Positions 35,738 through 43,326 of a stretch of DNA of 64,000 nt are shown here, one piece after another. The position numbers were made by a program, and so were the translations under genes. The stretch is from the NCBI GenBank assembly GCA_037441525.1, contig JBBISA010000016.1, positions 1 through 64,000 of the forward strand, written 5' to 3'. The notes under the pieces are model-generated. The model was given only the letters and a program-made list of their open reading frames with translations, made no database searches and had not been told where the DNA came from. How positions within the stretch are numbered: position 1 is the first letter of the stretch; every line of letters starts with the position of its first letter. The DNA is from SKVR01 sp037441525 (GTDB taxonomy: Bacteria > Bacteroidota > Bacteroidia > Bacteroidales > UBA7960).

Positions 35738-37165
35738 ATGAAAAACCGCTTCAACAGGCTTACATCAAAAGAGTGGCTTCCCTTTCAGAAATCGTGGTTC
35801 CGATACGAGTCGGATGAGAAAATGATAAGGGAAAACATAAGGTTTTTTTGCAAAGCTGAACCTGTAAATGATGTTATGGCATGGTGGGGGCCATCACCGC
35901 AAACGGCTGCCAGTATTTGTCAGGAAAACGATATTGTTTTCCGTGAGCTTATCAGCGTGGGCGATGAAGCCATTCAGTTTGCCATGCTCGATGTACGCCA
36001 TTTCACCGGCAAGGTCGGCAATGAGCAGGAGTATTACACTTTGCGAAGCGATATTATTGCCAGGGCGATGGCAGTTTTTCATAAACTCGAATACAAGCGG
36101 TTTATGTGTGTGCTTGTGTCGAACAGGCAGATTGGCAATACCTATTACCCCTTTGCCTGGGACCTGGCAAAGGCTCTGTCGTCGGTTTTTTCGCTTAAGG
36201 ATGAAAAAATAGCCTGCATTGAAAAAATGACACCCCAGCCGGAAAACCATTATTTCGTTCCACAGAAGGAAATATTTTATTGTCTCTACTTTAAGAAAGA
36301 TGATAATGCGGAAGGGGTCTATCATGAACCCCGTCATTGCTATTTTACCCAAAACCGGCAACAGAAGGGGGATATTGAGTTTGACAATGCAATTCCATCG
36401 TGGTTTATTCTTAAGCCCCAACCCCGCAAAAAGAGTGAGATATTGCATCCTGCCAAGTATCCCGAGGAGTTGGTAACCCTGTTTGTGAATGAGTTTTCGT
36501 TGCCCGGACAAAATGTTTTCGATCCTATGTCGGGCACCGGCAGCACCCAGCTGGGAGCAATGCGCCTGGGGCGAAACGGTTATGGAACCGAACTCAGCGA
36601 CTTCTTTGCCGGGATTGCCCTCGAACGTTGTGAAGGATTCCTGGCCGGTGCTTCAGCTGAACTTTTCACTGCCGGAAACCAACCCCAATTCAAAATTCTG
36701 CATAAGGATGCCCGTGCGGTACAACCCGCCGATTTCCCACCAGTGGATTATCTGCTTTCTTCGCCACCCTATTGGGACATGCTCAACATGAAAGGAGCCG
36801 AAAACCAGGCAAAACGATTGAAACTGGGCTTGCAAACCAACTACTCCGATAGCGACAAAGACCTCGGAAATATAGCCGATTACAATGACTTTGTAAATCA
36901 TCTGGTGGAAATCTATTTTGGCCTGCTCAATTTTGTAAAACCTGGTGGTTACATTACCATTGTGGTGAAAAACATTAAAAAGAAGGGGCGCAATTATCCC
37001 TTTGCCTGGGATTTGGCAAACGCATTGCAGGAAAAACTAATCCTGCTTCCCGAAACTTTCTGGTGCCAGGACGATATTTCCATTGCTCCCTATGGTTATG
37101 GAAATACCTGGGTAAGCAATACCTTCCACCAATATTGTCTGAATTTTCAGAAACCTTTGCCCTAA
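35738..37165 (+). CDS. DNA methyltransferase (N4-cytosine/N6-adenine type) with a degenerate second catalytic half
   Basis: A 475-residue SAM-dependent DNA methylase. Motif X/I is at about 243-272 (HPAKYPEELV, then FDPMSGTGST, then GTELS), motif IV at about 342 as SPPYW, and motif VIII-like NYPFAWDLANAL near 418-429. The SPPY/W form is seen in N4-cytosine enzymes. Residues about 45-190 align with the C-terminal catalytic half, including YYPFAWDLAKAL near 136-147 and FYCLYFKK matching QYCLNFQK, but lack SPPY. The layout IV-VIII (dead), X-I, IV-VIII (live) looks like a circular-permutation intermediate. Convergent, 26 bp apart, with a putative nuclease gene: probable restriction-modification pair. 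Confidence 0.82.
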   Translation: MKNRFNRLTSKEWLPFQKSWFRYESDEKMIRENIRFFCKAEPVNDVMAWWGPSPQTAASICQENDIVFRELISVGDEAIQFAMLDVRHFTGKVGNEQEYYTLRSDIIARAMAVFHKLEYKRFMCVLVSNRQIGNTYYPFAWDLAKALSSVFSLKDEKIACIEKMTPQPENHYFVPQKEIFYCLYFKKDDNAEGVYHEPRHCYFTQNRQQKGDIEFDNAIPSWFILKPQPRKKSEILHPAKYPEELVTLFVNEFSLPGQNVFDPMSGTGSTQLGAMRLGRNGYGTELSDFFAGIALERCEGFLAGASAELFTAGNQPQFKILHKDARAVQPADFPPVDYLLSSPPYWDMLNMKGAENQAKRLKLGLQTNYSDSDKDLGNIADYNDFVNHLVEIYFGLLNFVKPGGYITIVVKNIKKKGRNYPFAWDLANALQEKLILLPETFWCQDDISIAPYGYGNTWVSNTFHQYCLNFQKPLP

Positions 37166-37191
37166 GATGGTTCAAAATAATACCTGCCTGT

Positions 37192-38112
37192 TCAATTATT
37201 TGTGATGCATTTTTTAATTCCAATTGCAGGAAACAACGATAAAAAAGAAGGGAGTAATTCCATGGGACAGGTGGCGTTGGTAATGGTTGTCCAAAGGGTG
37301 TTGTTCATGAAATTAACCGAGCCAGATTTGGATTTGCTGTACCAGGCAGGATTAAGATGTTCCATGTATTGATTGAGCGGGTCGCCTGGCCCGGTGTTTT
37401 TGAATAGGTGCCAGTGTTTGGCCTGGGCATAACCCGTTATAACCAGCCGGGGCTGAAAGTTATGATCAAGAAAATTGCATGAGCCCCTTCTGGCCATTTC
37501 ACCCCAAAACCGGTCAAAATCATAGGGTTGCTGGTGAGTAGGTTTTCCGAAAAATTTCCTTTCTAATTGGGCAATAAGCTCCTGCTGATCAGGGCTTAGA
37601 GCTAACCGGCAGAATTCGGGTCCCCGTTTATTGTCAACAAGAGTCGCTCCCTTGAAAAATGTAAAAAGATAGGCAGTGGAACCTGCTTTCCCGATATTTT
37701 TGATTTTGTTTCTTACATCCCACTGGTCGCCCCATTTTCGGTTGGGGATAAGGGCCGGTAAATTTAAATATTGAGAAGTGGGTAGCAATTCATCAGAATG
37801 ATAAATGATGTTGTTTTTTATATCCCACTCTGATTGATGGTAAATGAAATCGCGCCGGTCAATATCCCAGTAAGGGGTAGAGCAAGCCCCCCAGTCAGGA
37901 TTAATATCATGGTCACTACAGAATTGCCTGAAGAGCTGCTCAGCCAATTTCCCCTTGAAAATATTCATTATGGCCTGCTGCAGGGTTTGGTTGCCGATAC
38001 GCCTTATGGTAAAGGGTTTCGAAATAATTGCATACATAATAGCTTCGCTTGCTATGCGTTTGTAGGTATTATCCGAAAGGGCATCCGTTATAATTACTTC
38101 ATTCTCCTTCAT
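37192..38112 (-). CDS. putative PD-(D/E)XK restriction endonuclease
   Basis: A 306-residue protein I do not recognise as a named family. It has a pattern consistent with a PD-(D/E)XK nuclease core: a helix with Glu (GKLAEQLFRQFC, Glu58), then PYWDIDRRDF (Asp83/85) and a strand SEWDIKNNI giving D97-I-K99 about a dozen residues on. Downstream are aromatic, basic segments that could bind DNA. No signal peptide. It is convergent with, and 26 bp from, the DNA methyltransferase gene, which is the main reason to propose a restriction enzyme. Other nuclease or unrelated functions remain possible. Confidence 0.55.
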   Translation of the reverse strand: MKENEVIITDALSDNTYKRIASEAIMYAIISKPFTIRRIGNQTLQQAIMNIFKGKLAEQLFRQFCSDHDINPDWGACSTPYWDIDRRDFIYHQSEWDIKNNIIYHSDELLPTSQYLNLPALIPNRKWGDQWDVRNKIKNIGKAGSTAYLFTFFKGATLVDNKRGPEFCRLALSPDQQELIAQLERKFFGKPTHQQPYDFDRFWGEMARRGSCNFLDHNFQPRLVITGYAQAKHWHLFKNTGPGDPLNQYMEHLNPAWYSKSKSGSVNFMNNTLWTTITNATCPMELLPSFLSLFPAIGIKKCITNN

Positions 38113-38952
38113 TCAAATTTTGGGATTGTGTGAAGTGTGTAGGGGATTTATTTTATAGAAGATTTTTCTAAGGCGATATTACCTGTGCAAGATTAGTTAG
38201 GATAGCGTAAATGTATTTTGTTTTTTTGTTCCTTTATTATAATAACCATTAATCCATTCATATTATCCGGCTTATAATATATTTTAGATGGGTCAAATTC
38301 AGTCCATTGTGTTTGTTTTCAAATTATCCTGTATCTAAATTAAGTCTGGTTAATTGATATCTGGTTATCCCAATTAAAAATAATTGGCTCATCATGGGCA
38401 GTGATGTTTCATAAACTTCTTGTTTTATCAAGTTCCTTAAAAAAGACTATCAGTTTCTTTGAACCGATGATTAGTTTACTGAAATAATTGTCATAACACA
38501 TCTGCATTGAGCTCTGTAGTGCTCCCATCATCAGCAACGGGTTCATTTGCAGTTGTAATTATTGTTTTTCTGGCTGGCATGGCATTGAGTAGTTTTAATG
38601 TGGCATAAAGATACTTGATTTCAATGCACCGGTTGGTATTCCTATTATTGCAGCCAGACCAATTTCATGCATTGGGTGTCATTCCCCCTTTTTCCACAAA
38701 AAATGATTTCGCAAGCTAACGTGGGGCGGTTTGAAAAAAGGAATGTAATGCATCAACCCCGATGGATACTTGTTTCCGGACCAAAAAAGAAAGTTGGGTC
38801 TGGTGAAAAGAATAAAAAAACAAATCGATATATTTGGCCTGACTAATGAAGATTTGAAATTTTCAATTGCCTGAATTATTGGTGGTTATAAAAACGTTAG
38901 TCAGAATGTTTTTATGTATTTCACAAATAAACTGGTTCAGAACAAATTTTGG

Positions 38953-38960
38953 TATATTTG
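38953..38960 (+). promoter_or_regulatory. promoter -7 element upstream of the yjbQ leader
   Basis: TATATTTG fits the Bacteroidota consensus TAnnTTTG exactly. It predicts a start near 38967, immediately before the structured hairpin at 38970-39003, and about 106 nt upstream of the YjbQ-family gene. Confidence 0.6.
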
Positions 38961-38969
38961 CAATGTAGT

Positions 38970-39014
38970 CCCGGTTGTCCCCGACGAAAGTCAAACAATC
39001 GGGTTTTGTTTTTT
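38970..39014 (+). terminator. structured leader hairpin with T-run (terminator or short RNA)
   Basis: CCCGGTTGT (38970-38978) pairs with ACAATCGGG (38995-39003) in nine pairs with one G-U. Inside, GAC-GAAA-GTC (38983-38992) makes a small GNRA-capped hairpin. TTTTGTTTTTT follows directly. With the TATATTTG element just upstream, transcription would yield a roughly 45-50 nt RNA or be conditionally terminated before the YjbQ gene. Confidence 0.6.
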
Positions 39015-39072
39015 AGCCCGGTATTCTTATAAACTGACAAATGCTTGAACCCCCATTTTAAATAAAAACCCT

Positions 39073-39483
39073 ATGATTGTTCAGAAAGAGATACAATTGC
39101 CTACTTTTCCGCGGGGATATCATCTAATTACCAGGCATATAGTAAATGCCCTTCCCGAACTGCCTTCAGACGGGCTTTTGAATATTTTCATCCACCATAC
39201 TTCAGCCGGGCTGATGATTAACGAAAATGCTGACCCCACTGTAAGGGTTGATATGGAAAGCATTTTTAATTATCTGGTTCCCGAACATCTGCCATTTCTT
39301 GAGCATACCATCGAAGGACCCGACGATATGCCCTCGCATATAAAATCGGCATTAACAGGGGTATCGCTCACCATACCTGTTGCTGCAGGGCGTTTGAAAC
39401 TGGGCACATGGCAGGGAATTTATCTCTGCGAGTTTCGTAATTACGGAGGTAACCGAAGAATTACACTTACCGTTTACAGTTAA
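39073..39483 (+). CDS. yjbQ: YjbQ (UPF0047) family protein
   Basis: A 136-residue cytoplasmic protein of the YjbQ/UPF0047 family, whose members have been reported to show weak thiamine-phosphate synthase activity; true role unsettled. Diagnostic segments are FIHHTSAGLMINENADPTVRVDM, the ligand-binding EGPDDMPSHIKSALTG and LGTWQGIYLCEFR near the C-terminus. Length matches. Transcribed behind a structured leader; its stop abuts the convergent phosphoesterase gene. Confidence 0.9.
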   Translation: MIVQKEIQLPTFPRGYHLITRHIVNALPELPSDGLLNIFIHHTSAGLMINENADPTVRVDMESIFNYLVPEHLPFLEHTIEGPDDMPSHIKSALTGVSLTIPVAAGRLKLGTWQGIYLCEFRNYGGNRRITLTVYS

Positions 39484-40737
39484 TCAAGGTTTCTTGCGCA
39501 GAACCAGAAGAGTAATTTCGGGTCTCATCCCCATGCGGCCGGGGAATCCGATAAATCCTAACCCACGATTTACATAGAGGTATTGTCCATCTTTTTGAAA
39601 AAGGCCATTCCACATGGGATATTTCAATGAAACAGGGCTCCATTGAAACCAGGGTGTGCGAATACCTGCCTGCATACCGTGTGTGTGCCCCGAAAGGGTA
39701 AGCAACACATTGGTTTCAGGCACTACTTCGGCAGTCCAGTGCGAAGGGTCGTGGGAAAGTAGAATTATAAAAGGAAAATCAGGTTGATTGCCCAAGGCCA
39801 GGTCAATATCGCCCAGTTGGGCAAAGGGTGGGAGCCCCCAGTTGTCCACCCCTGCAATCATAATAGAATCATTACCCCTTACAATAAACCTGTGTTTATT
39901 GCGCAACAATTCAAACCCCATCTGCTGGTGATAATCCTGGAGCTGCTGCAGGTTGGCGCTTTTCTCTTCTATGGTATACCATCGGCGGTAGTCGCCCATA
40001 TCGTGGTTGCCCAGAATGGAAAATTTTCCATCGGACGATTGAATAGAGGCAAACATAGGCACAAACTTTTCTGCTTCCACAGCCTCATTATTTACCATAT
40101 CGCCGGTAAAAACCAATAGATCGTGGGGGGTAGCTGCCATTAATGCAGTTGCACGGGCCACAGGCCTGGTGCGGGCAAAACTTCCAAGGTGGGTATCTGA
40201 AATATGGATGATTCGGTATCCATCAAAAGCCTTGGGCAAGTCTTTTACTGGAACTTCCACTGTATTTACCCCAAAATTGAAACGGCCATAAACAATGCCG
40301 TAAAATACCCAAGATAACATCATCAGAGATAAAATGAAACCAATGGTAAGCAAAACCGGCAGAAAGCCGGGGTTGGCAAGCTGGGCAACTCTGGTGCCTG
40401 TAACTGTTCTGAAAATGAAACGGATAACCAGGTAAATATCATGAAGCAGATTGAATATCAGGTAAACAATCTTGGGAATGAAAATAAGGATAAATGCACC
40501 GGTAATGTAAAAATAGCTCCGGTACTGAATATAATCGGGCCAGCCGCTGTTGCGTATGATCAGAGCCCAGCCAAAGGTAAACAACAGAAAACCAATATCC
40601 ATAAACCAGTAAACCCGAACAATAAGTTTGCGATAGCCCAGAAATGGCCTGTGCCGGGTAAGTTTTCTTAATCCATAATATCCATAAAGGTCAATGGCAA
40701 AAAGAATGGAAACAATGATAATAAGGTTGAGGATCAT
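39484..40737 (-). CDS. membrane-anchored metallophosphoesterase
   Basis: A 417-residue calcineurin-like phosphoesterase with an N-terminal membrane domain of about four spans (1-155) and the catalytic domain behind it. All metal-binding motifs are present: HISDTHLGSF, FTGDMVNN, LGNHDMGDY, LLSHDPSHW and LSGHTHGMQ. The layout is that of YkuE/UDP-diacylglucosamine-type phosphoesterases facing the periplasm. Exact substrate unknown. It starts divergently from the LVIVD gene far to the right. Confidence 0.87.
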   Translation of the reverse strand: MILNLIIIVSILFAIDLYGYYGLRKLTRHRPFLGYRKLIVRVYWFMDIGFLLFTFGWALIIRNSGWPDYIQYRSYFYITGAFILIFIPKIVYLIFNLLHDIYLVIRFIFRTVTGTRVAQLANPGFLPVLLTIGFILSLMMLSWVFYGIVYGRFNFGVNTVEVPVKDLPKAFDGYRIIHISDTHLGSFARTRPVARATALMAATPHDLLVFTGDMVNNEAVEAEKFVPMFASIQSSDGKFSILGNHDMGDYRRWYTIEEKSANLQQLQDYHQQMGFELLRNKHRFIVRGNDSIMIAGVDNWGLPPFAQLGDIDLALGNQPDFPFIILLSHDPSHWTAEVVPETNVLLTLSGHTHGMQAGIRTPWFQWSPVSLKYPMWNGLFQKDGQYLYVNRGLGFIGFPGRMGMRPEITLLVLRKKP

Positions 40738-40935
40738 GGTTGATTGCGGTTGCTGCGGATTAATGGCCCGAATTAAAAATCTGGTAAATAAACAGGTTTC
40801 AGTTGATTATGTTTTTGACTTAAGATCAGTGAATTGTTTTGTAGTGCAAAGGTAACATCCACCTTTCTGTAGTTGTTATAGAATTGAAATTTTTTAATAT
40901 AAACCAAAATGATAATCCGCAATCCTGCCAGAAGC

Positions 40936-40963
40936 TATTATTATTATTATTATTATTATTATT
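40936..40963. repeat. (ATT)n microsatellite
   Basis: About nine perfect TAT/ATT trinucleotide units in a row, unusual for this genome segment. It marks the left edge of the repeat-rich gap. Confidence 0.9.
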
Positions 40964-40970
40964 CAACTGC

Positions 40971-41252
40971 AATTGCGCTGACATCGCAAAATAATTATTA
41001 AATGTCCATTCTGCCGCAGCGCAATTTTATCTTACCATCAACTTTTTCTACCAAGGTTTCGGGCCTACAGCCCTTTTTCTAATCTGGAGAATACCCTAAG
41101 GGCCAGCGGCCTGGTAATCTTAGCAGGTATTTGAATTAACCCCGGCTAAGTCATTAGTTCATTGCATTTATAATGACTAATCCGGGTTAAATGTTGCTTT
41201 GCGCTGCGAAATAAACCTGGCCCATGACATTTAATTCATTGACAGCGCAATT
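40971..41252. repeat. imperfect inverted repeats flanking a palindromic repeat
   Basis: AATTGCGCTG (40971-40980) is the exact complement of CAGCGCAATT (41243-41252), and GCAGCGCAA (41016-41024) that of TTGCGCTGC (41199-41207); between them, ATTAAATGTC-like sequence is also mirrored. The two arms of about 54 bp enclose about 174 bp that include the type A palindromic repeat. It resembles a small non-coding mobile element or a relic of one. Confidence 0.55.
41136..41190 (+). repeat. short palindromic intergenic repeat (type A)
   Basis: Second copy of the element at 34535: AACCCCGGCTAAGTCATTAG at 41138-41157 and the complementary TAATGACTAATCCGGGTTAA ending at 41190. The central part differs from the first copy by a single base. 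Confidence 0.8.
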
Positions 41253-41427
41253 CGCGGAAAATATGGAACATTGAGTTCATCAAATTATAGCTGGAAAGAT
41301 TGCGGATGATCATATAAACCAATCCCGATGATGAAAAAATATCACTTAACAATTATTTTTTTCGTTGATTTGCAGCAACCCCATTTTAACCTTCGTAATG
41401 GGGGTATAATCAAAAAAAAGCGACCTT

Positions 41428-42696
41428 ATGAAAGAGATGAAACTGTTCCGGATTTTATTTCCGGTTTTCCTTGTGGTAATGGCAGTTGCCTGCGAAAAAT
41501 CGAATGAATACGAGTACGATGCCTTATCGCCAGTATATATGAGTTTTAATGAATTCCGGCAACCTATGAAATCAAGCCCGGCCAGAAACATTAAGCAGGC
41601 CGGGAAAATCTATTTTAAGGACAATTACATTTTTGTGAACGAAGTAAATGAGGGCATTCATGTTATAGACAATTCCAATCCGCGTTCTCCCAGAAAGATA
41701 GCCTTTTACGAAATTACCGGCAATGTTGATATGGCCATACGAGGGAATACCTTGTTTGCCGACAGCTACATTGATTTGGTGGCAATAGATATTTCCAACA
41801 TTATGCAACCCACAGTTGTCGGGCGCATTCCCAATGCATTTCCCGAAGTTTTGCCCATTCCCAAAGAGGCAGGAATACCATATTTGTGGTACGAGATTGA
41901 CCGCACCAAAGGGGTTATCGTATCCTGGAAAAAGAAAAAGGTAAAGGCTGAGTTTGAAGGATGGCCCTGGTGGAGATGGGGCAGAGAAGTGATGTTTGCC
42001 GATGCCGGCTCAAAAGGCGGGGGCGATGCCGGAGTAGCAGGTTCAATGGCCCGTTTCATGCTTAACCAGCAATATCTTCATTCCATAGCCCAGCCCTGGG
42101 TTCTTAAAACCATTGATGTTTCCAATCCGGCAGCCATGGTGCAAACCGACAGTATTTACTCATGGCGCGAAATGGAAACCCTTTTTAAATACAAGGGAAA
42201 TCTATTTGTTGGCACCACCACCGGAATGGTGATTTACAGTCTTGAAAACCCTTCCAGCCCTAAGTTTGTGTCCGATATCAACCATATTAACGCCTGCGAC
42301 CCTGTGGTTGTGGAAAATAACATAGCTTACGTAACCCTGCGCTCAGGAACATTTTGCCGCAACATTACCAACCAGCTCGATGTTATTGATATTTCAGATA
42401 TAACTAAGCCCAAACACCTGAAATCGTATCCCATGTTTAATCCGCACGGGCTCGGAATTGACAATGGAACATTGTTTATATGCGATGGGGCTGATGGACT
42501 GAAGGTTTACAATGCATCGAACCCTCTTGCCATTCAATCGAACATAATCGCTCATTTTAAAAATATCGACACCTTTGATGTTATTCCGCTTGGAGATGTG
42601 CTGCTGCTCATAGGCCAGGATGGATTGTTTCAGTATGACTACTCTGATCCTGCCAACATAAAACTGTTGAGCCGGATACCCATCGTGAAAAAATAA
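41428..42696 (+). CDS. LVIVD-repeat lipoprotein
   Basis: A 422-residue outer-envelope lipoprotein (signal ending VMAVAC). The body consists of beta-propeller-like LVIVD repeats: GIHVIDNSNPRSPRKIAFYEI, DLVAIDISNIMQPTVVGRI, TIDVSNPAAMV, VIYSLENPSSPKFV, LDVIDISDITKPKHLKSY and KVYNASNPLAIQ. Such propellers usually bind partners rather than catalyse. It is followed after 63 bp by an ECF sigma factor gene on the same strand and may be the first gene of the sigma/anti-sigma series. Confidence 0.85.
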   Translation: MKEMKLFRILFPVFLVVMAVACEKSNEYEYDALSPVYMSFNEFRQPMKSSPARNIKQAGKIYFKDNYIFVNEVNEGIHVIDNSNPRSPRKIAFYEITGNVDMAIRGNTLFADSYIDLVAIDISNIMQPTVVGRIPNAFPEVLPIPKEAGIPYLWYEIDRTKGVIVSWKKKKVKAEFEGWPWWRWGREVMFADAGSKGGGDAGVAGSMARFMLNQQYLHSIAQPWVLKTIDVSNPAAMVQTDSIYSWREMETLFKYKGNLFVGTTTGMVIYSLENPSSPKFVSDINHINACDPVVVENNIAYVTLRSGTFCRNITNQLDVIDISDITKPKHLKSYPMFNPHGLGIDNGTLFICDGADGLKVYNASNPLAIQSNIIAHFKNIDTFDVIPLGDVLLLIGQDGLFQYDYSDPANIKLLSRIPIVKK

Positions 42697-42759
42697 ACCG
42701 GGTAAATATTTTGATGGTAAATTTGTTGGCCGGTTAAACATTGGCGTAATAGACAGCAT

Positions 42760-43326
42760 TTGAAAAAGACTGAATACTCAGAAGCCGAAATCATTGAAGG
42801 TTGCAAAAAGGGCAAGATCCGTTTTCAGGAATTGCTTTACAGGAAATTTTTTGCCTTTGCCATGTCAATTTGTATTCGTTATCAGCCCAACCGCGAAGAT
42901 GCCCTGGAGGTGCTTAACGATAGTTTTTTGAAGGTCTTTGAAAATCTTGATCGGTATGATGAATCGCGACCCTTTAAAAGTTGGTTCAGGCGGATACTGG
43001 TGAACACTTCGTTGGACAGATACCGTGCTGGAAAACGCTTCATCATTCCTGTTGAGATCGATATAGGTGAGCTGGAAGTTGCAGGAGAAGCTGAGTTCAA
43101 TACAAGGATGAATGTAGAGGAGATTTTGAACCTTCTGGCATCGCTTCCCGATCTTTACCGGATTATCTTTAACCTTTACGAGGTAGAAGGATACTCGCAC
43201 GACGAAATTGCCGGAATGCTTGATATAGCTCCCGGAACCTCCCGTTCGCACCTGAGTCGCGGACGGGCCTTGCTTAGGAAAATGTATTTACAGATTATAG
43301 AAAAACCCTATCATGAAGCCATTTGA
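42760..43326 (+). CDS. ECF-family RNA polymerase sigma factor (module 1)
   Basis: A 188-residue extracytoplasmic-function sigma factor. The start is a TTG (MKKTEYSEAEIIEGC); no ATG or GTG lies in a usable place. Region 2 includes LLYRKFFAFAMSICIRYQPNREDALEVLNDSFLKVFENLDRY and FKSWFRRILVNTSLDRYR; region 4 has LPDLYRIIFNLYEVEGYSHDEIAGMLDIAPGTSRSHLSRGRALLRK. The next gene, an anti-sigma-like membrane protein, overlaps by 14 bases, indicating coupled translation. Its targets probably include this gene series. Confidence 0.9.
   Translation: MKKTEYSEAEIIEGCKKGKIRFQELLYRKFFAFAMSICIRYQPNREDALEVLNDSFLKVFENLDRYDESRPFKSWFRRILVNTSLDRYRAGKRFIIPVEIDIGELEVAGEAEFNTRMNVEEILNLLASLPDLYRIIFNLYEVEGYSHDEIAGMLDIAPGTSRSHLSRGRALLRKMYLQIIEKPYHEAI

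Larger units (their letters stand above)
38113..39072. other. 960-bp intergenic stretch
   Basis: The longest gene-free stretch in the window. It contains a promoter-like element and a structured terminator near its right end (listed separately). On the minus strand at 38491-38664 there is a 56-codon open stretch without a good start, ending in ELNADVL, that might be the remnant of a gene, perhaps a transposase C-terminus; this is weak. The rest (38113-38480 and 38670-38940) is AT-rich with nothing I can support. Confidence 0.45.
40738..41427. other. 690-bp intergenic stretch rich in repeats
   Basis: Between divergent genes, so it should hold both promoters. It contains an (ATT)n tract at 40936-40963, an imperfect inverted-repeat pair at 40971-41024/41199-41252, and within it the palindromic repeat at 41136-41190. 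A GGGCC...TACAGCCC mini-hairpin lies near 41060. A seven-base inverted repeat CCCCATT/AATGGGG (41379-41403) sits just before the LVIVD gene and could be an operator. Confidence 0.5.

Noticed and set aside
35894..36511. 205-codon minus-strand frame opposite the DNA methyltransferase
   Set aside because: The methyltransferase motifs and the internal duplication place coding on the plus strand.
35738..38112. A larger defence island (CRISPR, BREX, DISARM, CBASS or similar)
   Set aside because: Only the methylase and one nuclease candidate are present; no helicase, PglX, CD-NTase, Cas or effector gene and no spacer array were found.
41060..41075. GGGCCTACAGCCC as an RNA gene or terminator
   Set aside because: The stem is short, and though T-rich sequence follows, no promoter or neighbouring gene end supports a transcript.
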